Positions 8,223-16,990 of a DNA stretch of 64,000 nucleotides are shown in pieces (position 1 is the first letter of the stretch; the number at the start of each line of letters is the position of its first letter). Under the pieces are notes generated by a model, which saw only the letters and a list, made by a program, of their open reading frames with translations, was not told the origin of the DNA and made no database searches. The stretch comes from Chryseobacterium koreense CCUG 49689 (GTDB lineage Bacteria; Bacteroidota; Bacteroidia; Flavobacteriales; Weeksellaceae), in the NCBI RefSeq assembly GCF_001045435.1, contig NZ_LFNG01000004.1, positions 124,001 through 188,000 of the forward strand, in the 5' to 3' direction. The position numbers and the translations under genes are program-made.

Positions 8223-8590
8223 TATTCCAGGATTATTTCGTGAAAGGTGATATAGGTGGTTCCGATGGGAATTTCGATTCGTAATTGATCGCTAGAGCGT
8301 TCACAACCGTTTTTAGAGGCAGAAAAAGATTTGATTTTCTGGTTCAAAGCCAATGAAAACTTTTGGTTGGGGAGCGGTCCGGATAAAGTGAAATCACCCG
8401 AACTGTCAGGAATGGTTGTTGCCACCGAGATATTATCACTGATAATTTTAATGGTGACCTTGTTGTAATCCACCTGTGTTCCAACGATCTTTCCGGTAAC
8501 ATAAGCTCTGGAATTGCTCGGATCGCTGCTGTTGCACGAAGTGAAAAAAGACCATAATAAAAGGCAGCAGACTGAAAGAAAAATCCTCAT
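8222..8590 (-). CDS. small lipoprotein, probable carboxypeptidase-regulatory-like fold (copy B)
   Basis: 122 aa starting at ATG 8588-8590. A longer frame upstream would place the export signal internally and run across a terminator, so it is rejected. The signal ends in LWSFFTSC, a good lipobox with Cys at about 19, followed by Ser/Asn/Asp. The mature part resembles copy A. It forms the first gene of module copy B (lipoprotein, then barrel). Confidence 0.7.
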   Translation of the reverse strand: MRIFLSVCCLLLWSFFTSCNSSDPSNSRAYVTGKIVGTQVDYNKVTIKIISDNISVATTIPDSSGDFTLSGPLPNQKFSLALNQKIKSFSASKNGCERSSDQLRIEIPIGTTYITFHEIILE

Positions 8591-8665
8591 TTTTTTTTGA
8601 TTTAAAGATAAAAAAATAATGCGGACAGGCTTTTTATATTTTGGCAGGAAATGATTCTGCATAAA

Positions 8666-8687
8666 AAAACCGCCCGAAAGCGGTTTT
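8666..8687 (-). terminator. intrinsic terminator of the EEP nuclease gene
   Basis: Stem AAAACCGC / GCGGTTTT with a 6-nt loop. On the minus strand it is followed by a run of T. It lies about 20 bp past the stop codon at 8707. Confidence 0.8.
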
Positions 8688-8706
8688 ATCATTAAGAAAA
8701 ATTTTT

Positions 8707-9897
8707 TTAATTGTCCCTTTGCACCACTACGAATGCCGGGAAGTGGTCGGAATAACCGCCGGTAAATTTATCGCCATTCCAGGATCTGAACGGATATCCT
8801 TTCCAGTTTCCTTCTTTGGTAATGAGGTAAGGTGGTGCGTAAATTTCAGCTTTAAATACCGAAAATTCCTTGCCCAACTCATTTGAAATCAAATTTCCGG
8901 AAACGATGATCTGGTCGAAAAGGTTCGGTGAATCCTGGTAAGCCAAAGAAGCAACTCCTTTTTTATAGAGCGGATACATTAGATTAAGGTACGGTGTATC
9001 TGCGCTGAGATCTTTCGGATTCCCCACTGCCTTCAGGTAGTTTTTCAAACTGGAACTTACCGGGTCATCATTAAAATCGCCCATAGCGAAAAGTTTGATG
9101 TGCGGATCCAAAGCGCGCACACTGTCCATTTGCTGTTTCAAGACCACTGCGGCTGCGTTTCTTCTCGGCAAAGATTTTGCTTCGCCACCACTTCTTGATG
9201 GCCAGTGATTCATGAAGACCGCGATTTTTTCATTATCTAATAATCCTGTAACTACAAGGATATCACGAGTATAGACTCGTTTTCCGTCATCAAAGATTTT
9301 GATTTCCTTTTTCAGGGAATTGGTAGGGGTGAATCTTCTTTTCTGGTAAATCAGGGCCACATCAATTCCTCTTGCGTCGTAAGAATTGTAATGGATGATT
9401 CCGTAATCGTATTTTGCGAGTTGCGGTTGCTTGATCAGATCCTGAATCACCTGTCTGTTTTCCACCTCAATTAGTCCCACTATTGCAGGAGCGGTTTTGG
9501 TGTATTGGGCACCCATTTCGGAGATGACCTGGGCTTCATTGGCCAACTTCTGTTTATAGTTTTTGGTATTCCAATTTTTTCCGCTTCTGGGAGTGAAATC
9601 ATCGGAAAGGATTTGGTTTCTGACCACCTTTTTCCCTTTCAGAAGGTTGTCGCTCCATTCACCTTTGTAATCTTCTGTGGTTTCCAGGTACTTCAATGAA
9701 TCCAAAGGAACGCTTCGGTGAAATGCGGGATTGCTGATGTCTTTAGTGCCATCGATATAATCAGCCGAGGCAATGGTGTCCCACAGGTTTTCCACATTGA
9801 GGAATCCAATGGTGGCAACTCTTCGCAGCTGACCTTTCTGCTGAGAAAAAGAATAGCAAAAAAGTGCGATCGCGAACAAAGTGAAAAATTTTTTCAT
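8707..9897 (-). CDS. secreted endonuclease/exonuclease/phosphatase (EEP) family protein
   Basis: 396 aa with a signal peptide (1-19, ending CYSFSQ), so it acts in the periplasm or outside the cell. EEP/DNase I-like fold landmarks are in order: NVENLWD (34-40), GLIEVENR (metal-binding Glu), NHWPSRSGG (catalytic His), MGDFNDDP (Asp/Asn pair) and GYSDHFPAF (C-terminal Asp-His). All catalytic positions are present, so it should be an active Mg-dependent phosphodiesterase, most likely a nuclease. It is divergent from a TonB-dependent receptor and a DUF5689 lipoprotein, which suggests processing of a phosphorylated polymer that the receptor imports. A TAGATTTG box lies at 9924-9931 upstream. Confidence 0.9.
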   Translation of the reverse strand: MKKFFTLFAIALFCYSFSQQKGQLRRVATIGFLNVENLWDTIASADYIDGTKDISNPAFHRSVPLDSLKYLETTEDYKGEWSDNLLKGKKVVRNQILSDDFTPRSGKNWNTKNYKQKLANEAQVISEMGAQYTKTAPAIVGLIEVENRQVIQDLIKQPQLAKYDYGIIHYNSYDARGIDVALIYQKRRFTPTNSLKKEIKIFDDGKRVYTRDILVVTGLLDNEKIAVFMNHWPSRSGGEAKSLPRRNAAAVVLKQQMDSVRALDPHIKLFAMGDFNDDPVSSSLKNYLKAVGNPKDLSADTPYLNLMYPLYKKGVASLAYQDSPNLFDQIIVSGNLISNELGKEFSVFKAEIYAPPYLITKEGNWKGYPFRSWNGDKFTGGYSDHFPAFVVVQRDN

Positions 9898-10035
9898 TTT
9901 TAAATAAAATAAGTTTTGAGGTGCAAATCTAATGATAAATTATAATCGAAGCGACTATATTTTAACATGAGAAATGTTTTAATGGAATTTTAAGTAAATT
10001 TATGTTAAAAAGTTTTAAGCTACTGATTTTTAGAG

Positions 10036-10043
10036 TAAATTTG
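10036..10043 (+). promoter_or_regulatory. -7 promoter box TAAATTTG of the TonB receptor operon
   Basis: TAAATTTG 62 nt before the ATG at 10106, in the 208-bp divergent region shared with the EEP gene. That gene has its own TAGATTTG box at 9924-9931 on the other strand. Confidence 0.5.
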
Positions 10044-10105
10044 CAATCCCAATTCTAATAAGTTAGATTTGGGATAGATTAGAAAGTTAAAAATAAATTA
10101 TAAAC

Positions 10106-12964
10106 ATGATTAAAAAGCTATCATTAATCTCCATGTTTACGCTGCTTCCAGCTTCTTTTTATTTTGCGCAGACTACCGTTTTCGCATATCTGAAAGATGC
10201 CGACGGAAAACCGGTGGAAAGTGCAGAGGTTGACTTGAAAGGTTCTGAAAATGATGTGAAGGCAGACAAGATTGGGTATTTCCAGTTTGTCGATCTGAAA
10301 GCAGGTCATTATCAGATCGTGATTACGAAACCGAATTACGAGACCAAAGTAATGGAGTTTGACATCAACCAGGAAAAAAGAAAAGACTTGGGGGTGATCA
10401 CACTTTATTCTACATTGACCAATGCTGATCAGGGACTGGTGATCATTGAGAATACTGGTGACGAAGAAAACAGCAGCCAAGGTACCACAGTTGGTTTACT
10501 GCAGTCTTCTCAGGATGTTTTCAACAGAATTGCGTCTTATGATTTAGGCGCATATTGGTTCCGGCCAAGAGGTATAGACGGAAGAACAGGCGAAACCATG
10601 ATGAATGGGGTCTCCATGGTGAAATCCGATAACGGAAACGTGGACTTCAGCAATTGGGGTGGGCTTAATGAAATCACCAGATATCCGGAAACTGCCGCAA
10701 ATCACGCGCCTTCCGAGTATGCATTTGGTGGAGCGAGTGGAGTGATCTTTAAAAATACCAACGCAAGCGAATACCGAAAAGGTTTCCAGGCGACTTACTC
10801 ACTGACCAACAGAAACTATAACAACCGCGCATCTTTAAGATACACCTCCGGAATGAATAAAAACGGATGGGCTTTCACCGTAATGGGTGCAAGAAGATGG
10901 GCACAGGAGGGAATCCAGGAAGGTACTTTCTATGATGCTTACGGCGGATTCTTAGGAATTGAGAAAAAAATCAACGATGCGCATACCATCACTTTAAATG
11001 CTTTTGCATCCCCGTATAGAAGATCTACTTCCAGTCCAAGTACACAGGAGGTCTATGATTACAGGGGAGTTCACTACAACTCCTACTGGGGATGGCAAGA
11101 TGGCAAGAAAAGAAGTGAAAGAGTAAGAGCTGGTTTCCAGCCGATCGTGCAGATGCAGGATTTCTGGAAGATCAATAAAAAATCTAGCTTGGCCACTGCG
11201 ATATCTTACCAGTGGGGGAAAGATAAAAGCGCAAGATTGGATTGGCAAGGAGTTCAGAACCCTTCACCAACTTATTACAGATGGTTGCCAAGTTATTATG
11301 ATTCATTAGATCCGAATGCTTCGGTAATTGACCCAAATGGAAATGTGACCACCATGCAGGATGCTTATCAAACCTCTTTGGCGGGATGGCAATCTGGTGC
11401 AGATTTCACACAGTTAAATTGGGATGCACTTTACAAGAGAAACATGACCCAACCGGCCGGAACTTATTATGGAGAAACCGGAAAGAAAGCGCTTTATTAT
11501 CAAGTTAATGATGTGAGCGACGATAAAATCTTCAATGCCGGAACTCACTACACCTATAATTTCTCTGATACTTCAAGATTTATCCTGAACCTTTCATACG
11601 AAAACTATAAGTCTGAATTGTATAGGGAAGTGAAAGATTTATTAGGAGCAGACTTTGTTCTAAACAGAGACCCATTTGCTGCAACCAACAATCCAGGAAA
11701 GAGCGGGCTTTATAACGAAGGAGAAACGAATGTGGCGAAAAGGGTAGGAGATAAAATGACTTATGATTACATCTTATCAAGACAGGAAGTGAAAATGAAT
11801 CCGGGATTCAAATTCCAGTCCGGTAAATTTGATGTGTTCGTTTCAGGTTTGGCGGCATATTCCACTTCTGCCAGAGAAGGGCTTTATCACCATTATCTGT
11901 ATGCTGATTCATTCGGAAAAAGTCCAAACTATGAATTCTTTGATTTTGGTTTGAAGGGGCAGGTCATCTACAAATTAGATGGTAGAAACTTCTTGGTTTA
12001 CAACGGTGCCACATTCTCACAAGCTCCGTTCTTGGAAGATTTGTTCATCAATCCGAGAGTTAATTCTTCCACTGCGCCAAATGTTAAGAATTCTTATGTA
12101 AATGCCAATGATTTGAGCTATGTTTTGAACTCGCCATTCGTTAAGTTCAGATTGACCGGATATTTGGTGGATACTCAAAACAGTACCGATGTTACCAGAT
12201 ATTTCGCTGATGGAATCACGCTTTCAAAAACGGGACAGGAAGGTGATGAAAGCACCGTTCAAAGTGCATTCGTGACCGAAGTCCTTTCTAATGTGGACAA
12301 GAGAAATATTGGTGCAGAATTGGGAATTGACGTGAAAGTATTACCTACTTTATCTTTGCAGGGAGTTGCAAGTTACGGGAACTTTACCTACCGAAATGAT
12401 CCACATTTATATTTCGCATCTGATGCTGCAGGAGTTTCTAAAGACGGCAAAGCCTATCAAGATTTCGGCAAAGCAGCTTTGAACGGATATAAACAGGGAG
12501 GAACACCACAGCAGGCATTCTCTCTAGGATTTAGATACAGCTCACCGCAATACTGGTGGTTTGGAGCAAGCTGGAATTATTTGGATGACAATTATCTGAA
12601 CCCGGCGGCTATCTTGAGGACGGAAAATTTTGTTCAGAATCCTGTGACAGGTACTCCTTTTGATGGCGTGACTCCTGAAAAATTACGCGATCTTTTGCAA
12701 CAGGTGCAGCTGCCTTCCGCTTTCTTCCTCAACGCAAATGCCGGTAAATCCTGGAGATTCGGAAGCTATTATGTGATGCTTACAGCTTCTGTCAACAATA
12801 TTTTGGATAATACCAAATATATCACAGGCGGTTTCGAGCAGGTGAGAAACGTGAAATATAATACCTATTTGATTGAAAAAAGTCGTGAATTCCCATTATT
12901 TGGGCCGAAATATTGGTACACCCAGGGAAGATCCTATTTCATCAACCTTCAAGTAAGATTTTAA
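10106..12964 (+). CDS. TonB-dependent outer-membrane receptor with carboxypeptidase-regulatory N-terminal domain
   Basis: 952 aa: signal peptide (1-21, ending FYFAQ), a CarboxypepD_reg/CNA-B-like domain (about 24-100, with DADGKPVESAEVDL), a plug domain (about 125-230) and a large beta-barrel ending in the aromatic FINLQVRF. It imports an unknown ligand across the outer membrane with energy from TonB-ExbBD. No SusD partner is present; a DUF5689 lipoprotein follows 32 bp downstream instead and probably caps or assists the receptor. A secreted EEP-fold phosphodiesterase is divergent. Together these suggest scavenging of an extracellular nucleic acid or phosphoester, which is inference. Confidence 0.9.
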   Translation: MIKKLSLISMFTLLPASFYFAQTTVFAYLKDADGKPVESAEVDLKGSENDVKADKIGYFQFVDLKAGHYQIVITKPNYETKVMEFDINQEKRKDLGVITLYSTLTNADQGLVIIENTGDEENSSQGTTVGLLQSSQDVFNRIASYDLGAYWFRPRGIDGRTGETMMNGVSMVKSDNGNVDFSNWGGLNEITRYPETAANHAPSEYAFGGASGVIFKNTNASEYRKGFQATYSLTNRNYNNRASLRYTSGMNKNGWAFTVMGARRWAQEGIQEGTFYDAYGGFLGIEKKINDAHTITLNAFASPYRRSTSSPSTQEVYDYRGVHYNSYWGWQDGKKRSERVRAGFQPIVQMQDFWKINKKSSLATAISYQWGKDKSARLDWQGVQNPSPTYYRWLPSYYDSLDPNASVIDPNGNVTTMQDAYQTSLAGWQSGADFTQLNWDALYKRNMTQPAGTYYGETGKKALYYQVNDVSDDKIFNAGTHYTYNFSDTSRFILNLSYENYKSELYREVKDLLGADFVLNRDPFAATNNPGKSGLYNEGETNVAKRVGDKMTYDYILSRQEVKMNPGFKFQSGKFDVFVSGLAAYSTSAREGLYHHYLYADSFGKSPNYEFFDFGLKGQVIYKLDGRNFLVYNGATFSQAPFLEDLFINPRVNSSTAPNVKNSYVNANDLSYVLNSPFVKFRLTGYLVDTQNSTDVTRYFADGITLSKTGQEGDESTVQSAFVTEVLSNVDKRNIGAELGIDVKVLPTLSLQGVASYGNFTYRNDPHLYFASDAAGVSKDGKAYQDFGKAALNGYKQGGTPQQAFSLGFRYSSPQYWWFGASWNYLDDNYLNPAAILRTENFVQNPVTGTPFDGVTPEKLRDLLQQVQLPSAFFLNANAGKSWRFGSYYVMLTASVNNILDNTKYITGGFEQVRNVKYNTYLIEKSREFPLFGPKYWYTQGRSYFINLQVRF

Positions 12965-12996
12965 TACCTTTTACAAAATTTAAAAAGAACAATACA

Positions 12997-14412
12997 ATGA
13001 ATATCACAAAATTTCTAAAATCTGCTTTTGTAGTTGCCGTTTCTGCAGTTACACTAAGCTCTTGTGTGAACAAGGACGAGTGGGATACCCCGCCAATCAA
13101 CTGTAACAATAAGTTTGATGCGCCAAACATCAGCATGGCTGATTTCAAAGCTTTGGCTCCTGCCTCAGGTTATGTGTTAATTACTGACGACAAGATTTTT
13201 GATGGTTATGTAGTTTCCAGTGATGAAAACGGTAACTTTTACAAAACAATCTCTTTCCAGGATAAACCGGAAAACCCAACTGTAGGTCTTCAAATCGAAG
13301 TGGATAAAGCTAGCAACTACGCAGATTTCCCGATTGGCACCCACATTAGAATCAATGCAAAAGGGTTGAGATTAGGTTTGGACAGAGGTACATGGAAAAT
13401 CGGTTCCGTGGATCCTAATTTCGCGATCGGTAGAATCCCGAGCGTTTTATTAAACAGATATTTGTCAGCCGTATGTAATGGAAATGCAATGGATGTGGTT
13501 ACTATCAAACCGAGGGTTTTGACAAATCTTGCAGCAGCTAAACAAGATATCTATCTAAACACGCTGGTTACTGTTCCTAATGTTCAATTTAATTTTGGAG
13601 AGATCTATCCAGTACAAAAAGCTTACGTGGACTTCGTAGGAGGTGCGGGAGTGGATACCGATAGAAATATTGAGGACTCATCAGGAAGTTCAACAGTATT
13701 GAGATCTTCCGGATTCTCTACTTTCGGAGCAACGCTTCTTCCAAAAGGTTCTGGAAACCTGACTTTCGTAGTGAGCAAATACAATGCAAATTACCAGATG
13801 ATCATCAGAAGCTTAGACGATGTGAAAATTGCAGCTTCAGGACCTAGATTTAATCCATACCCGCCAAAAGGAGGAACCGATATTACTTATCCACAGACTT
13901 TCCTAGAAAATTTTGAAAGTTATCCATCTACCTCCGCTCCATGGTTTAACACTTTCCCTAAATATATCAATTATAATATTTTGGGAATCAGATATTGGGA
14001 AGTTAGAAACTTCAGCGGAAACAAATATATTCAGTTGACAGCAAACGGTGCAACAACTAGCAACAATGGCGGAACTACAGCAGTAGAAACAAGCTTCATG
14101 GTGCCGGTAAATTTTGTTCCGGGCAAAAAGTTGACCTTTGACCACAACTTCGGATTTGATAATGGAAAGGTTCTGAAAGTTTACACTACTACCGATTACA
14201 AAGTGGGTGACGATATTACTTCTGCTACTTTAAAAGATATTACTTCCAGCTTTACGTTCCAAACCGGACCTGTGAGTGGATACGGAACTTTAGCACCTTC
14301 CGGAACCTATACTTTCACAGAGAGCGGAAACGGATTCATCGTCTTCAAATACACAGGTGTTGGAGGCGGAGTGACCACTACTGCACAGATTGACAACATC
14401 CAGGTTCAGTAA
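12997..14412 (+). CDS. DUF5689 lipoprotein with choice-of-anchor J-like C-terminal domain
   Basis: 471 aa starting at ATG 12997; a longer upstream frame overlaps the receptor gene and would bury the signal peptide. The lipoprotein signal ends AVTLSSC (Cys about 23). The N-terminal half (about 40-290) has the DUF5689 layout, with GYVVSSDENGNFYKTISFQD and GLRLGLDRG, resembling OB-fold nucleic-acid-associated modules. The C-terminal half (about 310-471, ENFESYPSTSAPWFN) resembles the cleaved-adhesin/choice-of-anchor J beta-sandwich. It lies directly downstream of the TonB receptor and ends at a strong terminator, so the two form an operon. It is probably a surface lipoprotein that captures substrate for the receptor. 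Confidence 0.8.
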   Translation: MNITKFLKSAFVVAVSAVTLSSCVNKDEWDTPPINCNNKFDAPNISMADFKALAPASGYVLITDDKIFDGYVVSSDENGNFYKTISFQDKPENPTVGLQIEVDKASNYADFPIGTHIRINAKGLRLGLDRGTWKIGSVDPNFAIGRIPSVLLNRYLSAVCNGNAMDVVTIKPRVLTNLAAAKQDIYLNTLVTVPNVQFNFGEIYPVQKAYVDFVGGAGVDTDRNIEDSSGSSTVLRSSGFSTFGATLLPKGSGNLTFVVSKYNANYQMIIRSLDDVKIAASGPRFNPYPPKGGTDITYPQTFLENFESYPSTSAPWFNTFPKYINYNILGIRYWEVRNFSGNKYIQLTANGATTSNNGGTTAVETSFMVPVNFVPGKKLTFDHNFGFDNGKVLKVYTTTDYKVGDDITSATLKDITSSFTFQTGPVSGYGTLAPSGTYTFTESGNGFIVFKYTGVGGGVTTTAQIDNIQVQ

Positions 14413-14434
14413 TCTGGTGTAAAGATAAATTTAA

Positions 14435-14459
14435 AGGCCGCATTCGTGCGGTCTTTTTG
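14435..14459 (+). terminator. intrinsic terminator of the TonB receptor-DUF5689 operon
   Basis: GC-rich stem AGGCCGCA / TGCGGTCT with a TTCG tetraloop, followed by TTTTTG. It begins about 20 bp after the stop at 14412. Confidence 0.85.
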
Positions 14460-14632
14460 TTTTTAAAATTAGAGGTAGTGGTTGAGGAATTTGAAGCGTA
14501 ATTTCCGCTGATATTTTGAAATAGATCCAAAGTCATTTTTTAAGGAAAATGGACGACAGGCCAATAGATTTCCCAAAAAAAATCTGCCTCATTTTCGGAG
14601 ACAGATTCATTTACTTTAATAGAAAGCCGATC

Positions 14633-15103
14633 TTAAAAACTGGCTTCATTCACTTCTTTTCCCCGCTGGAAATTCATCGTTTTCTGATTTCCTTTATAGG
14701 CGATATTGACCAGATTCAGCTGTTTGGGAAAAGTACCAAGCAAAATGGTGTTCTTGATTCTAATCGTACTGATGTCGGTTACTCCGCCAGTCTCGAAATA
14801 GACCCAGACGGATTCCCCATTAACCTGGCTTCCTGTGAAAGTGAGGACTTTAGGACTTCCGTTCACATAAACATCAAAATTGTTGTTCACGTATTTTTTC
14901 ACCTCTGCTTCAAATCCTGCCGTATTTGGATTGATCTTAATCGCATCAGCAACGTGAGCGGTGTTCATTTTTGTAGTAAACTTCAAAGTCTTGCTTCCTT
15001 CCACATAATCTACTTTTGTCATTGAGGAATAAAAATCTGCCACTGCAAAACCCATCATTACCATCAATGCAAAAACTCCAGCAATATTTAAAAATTTTTT
15101 CAT
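14633..15103 (-). CDS. DUF6702-like exported protein
   Basis: About 156 aa from the ATG at 15101-15103; an ATG 6 nt further upstream (15107-15109) is equally possible. A hydrophobic N-terminus (about 3-25) is an export signal or a single membrane anchor. The rest is a compact beta-rich domain with FYSSMTKVDYVEGSKTL and a GESVWVYFE segment, matching my memory of the DUF6702 family of Bacteroidetes, whose function is unknown. A TATATTTG promoter box lies at 15130-15137, about 30 nt upstream. Confidence 0.65.
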   Translation of the reverse strand: MKKFLNIAGVFALMVMMGFAVADFYSSMTKVDYVEGSKTLKFTTKMNTAHVADAIKINPNTAGFEAEVKKYVNNNFDVYVNGSPKVLTFTGSQVNGESVWVYFETGGVTDISTIRIKNTILLGTFPKQLNLVNIAYKGNQKTMNFQRGKEVNEASF

Positions 15104-15144
15104 CTCCATAAGTTGTAAAGCTATAATCTCAAATATAATGCCAA

Positions 15145-15903
15145 TTAAAAGTTCACGTCCACTGCGTATTTATCGTAAAATGCCTTGATGTGTGCAACCG
15201 CATCTTCAGCCGTATCCACCACTCGGTAAAGGTTCAAATCTTCTTCCGAAATCATCCCGTTGGCCAGCAAAGTATTTTTAAACCAATCCAAAAGTCCGGA
15301 CCAGTATTGCGTTCCCACCAGGACAATTGGGAACCGCCCAATTTTATTAGTTTGGATCAGGGTCATTGCTTCCGTCAACTCATCCAGTGTTCCGAACCCT
15401 CCCGGCATCACGATAAATCCTTGGGAATACTTCACAAACATTACTTTTCTCACAAAGAAATAATCGAAATCCATGCTATACCCTTTATCGATAAATGGAT
15501 TGAAATGCTGCTCAAAAGGAAGTTCAATATTCAGCCCGATTGATTTTCCGCCTCCTTTTCTTGCTCCTTTGTTTCCTGCCTCCATAATTCCGGGGCCACC
15601 GCCGGTAATCACCCCGAAACCGATTTCGGTGATTTTTTCAGCAATATCCACTGCTACTTGATAATAAGGATCCGTAGTCTTCAGCCGTGCCGATCCAAAT
15701 ATGGAAACACATGGACCAATTTTTGCCAGTTTTTCATAGCCATCTACAAATTCCGCCATTACTTTAAAAACCATCCAGCTGTCCTTCGTCACGGTTTGGT
15801 CCCAGGTTTTTTTCTTGAAGGAATTCTGTACTTTTTGATCAAATTGGAATTCGTTTTCGCTGTTTTCGCTGATTGATCCTTTTCCTCTTTTTATTTTTGA
15901 CAT
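15145..15903 (-). CDS. LOG family protein (TIGR00730 Rossmann fold)
   Basis: 252 aa from the ATG at 15901-15903; a longer frame reaching 15981 would overlap the nucleotidyltransferase gene and lacks family resemblance. The LOG signatures are GGGPGIMEAGNKGA (101-114) and PGGFGTLDELTE (167-178). LOG enzymes hydrolyse N6-modified AMP to the free base (cytokinin riboside 5'-monophosphate phosphoribohydrolase) or other nucleoside monophosphates. The roughly 60-residue N-terminal extension is typical of the longer bacterial subfamily. It lies 4 bp after the MurU-like gene on the same strand, so the two are likely co-transcribed. Confidence 0.85.
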   Translation of the reverse strand: MSKIKRGKGSISENSENEFQFDQKVQNSFKKKTWDQTVTKDSWMVFKVMAEFVDGYEKLAKIGPCVSIFGSARLKTTDPYYQVAVDIAEKITEIGFGVITGGGPGIMEAGNKGARKGGGKSIGLNIELPFEQHFNPFIDKGYSMDFDYFFVRKVMFVKYSQGFIVMPGGFGTLDELTEAMTLIQTNKIGRFPIVLVGTQYWSGLLDWFKNTLLANGMISEEDLNLYRVVDTAEDAVAHIKAFYDKYAVDVNF

Positions 15904-15907
15904 ATTC

Positions 15908-16621
15908 TTACTTAAATTGTTTTTCGGCCGCAGAAATTGATTCCGGCTTTCCCACATCAATAAGGTTTGCCGAATGTTCATATCCGTGAATGGTTTCCGT
16001 GCCCATTAAATCCAGATATTCCTCCATGATTGAAAACTTGCCGGTTCTTTTGATTTTTTTGAAAATCTCTGGGTTTACACAATGTATTCCACTGAAAGCC
16101 AATGGTTTGAAGTCTTTGTTGAATTCTGCAAGCCGCTGTTCCCCAGTTTCCACATTGAGCCATCCTTTCAAAACCATTTTCTCGTCGAATAAAAGTTTGC
16201 GTGAACTTTTTCGGTCGGAAACCGCTAATGTAGCAAAATCTTTTTTCTCGGAATGGTACTTGACGAAATAATTCAGGTTCAAATCGGTCAAAATATCGGC
16301 GTTCATAATCAGGAAATCCTCATCGAAATCCAGGTATTTTTTGGCAAAAACCAGTCCGCCTCCGGTTTCCAGGAGTTCTTTTCGCTCATCTGAAATCTCG
16401 ATCTTTGCCCCGAAATTGTCTTTCTTTTTTAAGAAGTCTATAATTTGTTCTCCAAAATGGTGCACATTGATCACGAAATCATTAATCCCAAAACTTTGGA
16501 GGTATTTTATATTTCGTTCCAATAGCGGAACTCCGTTCACCACGGCCAATGCTTTGGGATGGTAGTCGGTAAACGGTTTTAGGCGGGTTCCCTTTCCTGC
16601 AGCAAAAATTAATGCTTTCAT
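15908..16621 (-). CDS. sugar-1-phosphate nucleotidyltransferase, MurU-like
   Basis: 237 aa, a single nucleotidyltransferase domain without the left-handed helix of GlmU. The signature AAGKGTRLKPFTDYHPKAL starts at residue 7, NADIL (about 109-113) holds the metal-binding Asp, and SGIHCVNPEIF follows. Short proteins of this type include MurU (MurNAc-1-P uridylyltransferase) of the MurNAc salvage pathway. An AmgK-like sugar kinase and a RapZ C-terminal-domain protein nearby on the same strand support that role. A mannose-1-phosphate guanylyltransferase is the alternative. It sits between DUF805 and the LOG gene. Confidence 0.75.
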   Translation of the reverse strand: MKALIFAAGKGTRLKPFTDYHPKALAVVNGVPLLERNIKYLQSFGINDFVINVHHFGEQIIDFLKKKDNFGAKIEISDERKELLETGGGLVFAKKYLDFDEDFLIMNADILTDLNLNYFVKYHSEKKDFATLAVSDRKSSRKLLFDEKMVLKGWLNVETGEQRLAEFNKDFKPLAFSGIHCVNPEIFKKIKRTGKFSIMEEYLDLMGTETIHGYEHSANLIDVGKPESISAAEKQFK

Positions 16622-16990
16622 TTAAATGGCCTCACTACTTCCGATTTCACTAATCTCACTCCCATTTCCAATTCCTTTTGGATTGGGTCCGAATTCGTTT
16701 TCGCCCACTTCACTGTCCCCAAAAAGCATCCATAAACTATAAAAGGGAATCAGCTGAAACCATCCGGAATTTCCACGGTCGTGGCATCTTTTTGCGCCTT
16801 GTGCTAACAAAAACCAAAGTAGCGGAATGTAAGCGACAAGCAGCACAATGATGATCGCTGGGTTATTATTTCCTTCTGCTGCACCTGCAACTAATTGAGT
16901 GATGACTGCAAAAGCAATGTAGATAATGTAGGAGATTCCAAATTCCGTTCTGCGGATTCTGCCATCAAATGAGAAAGGGTTTTTAAACAT
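16622..16990 (-). CDS. DUF805 membrane protein
   Basis: 122 aa, inner membrane, about three hydrophobic segments. It begins FKNPFSFDGRIRRTEFG, the standard DUF805 opening (F-x-GR-xRxEFW-like), and contains AKRCHDRGNSGW, the family hallmark. The function of DUF805 is unknown. The start overlaps the end of the RapZ-like gene by 8 bp and the stop abuts the MurU-like gene, so it is inside a tight transcription unit. Confidence 0.85.
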   Translation of the reverse strand: MFKNPFSFDGRIRRTEFGISYIIYIAFAVITQLVAGAAEGNNNPAIIIVLLVAYIPLLWFLLAQGAKRCHDRGNSGWFQLIPFYSLWMLFGDSEVGENEFGPNPKGIGNGSEISEIGSSEAI

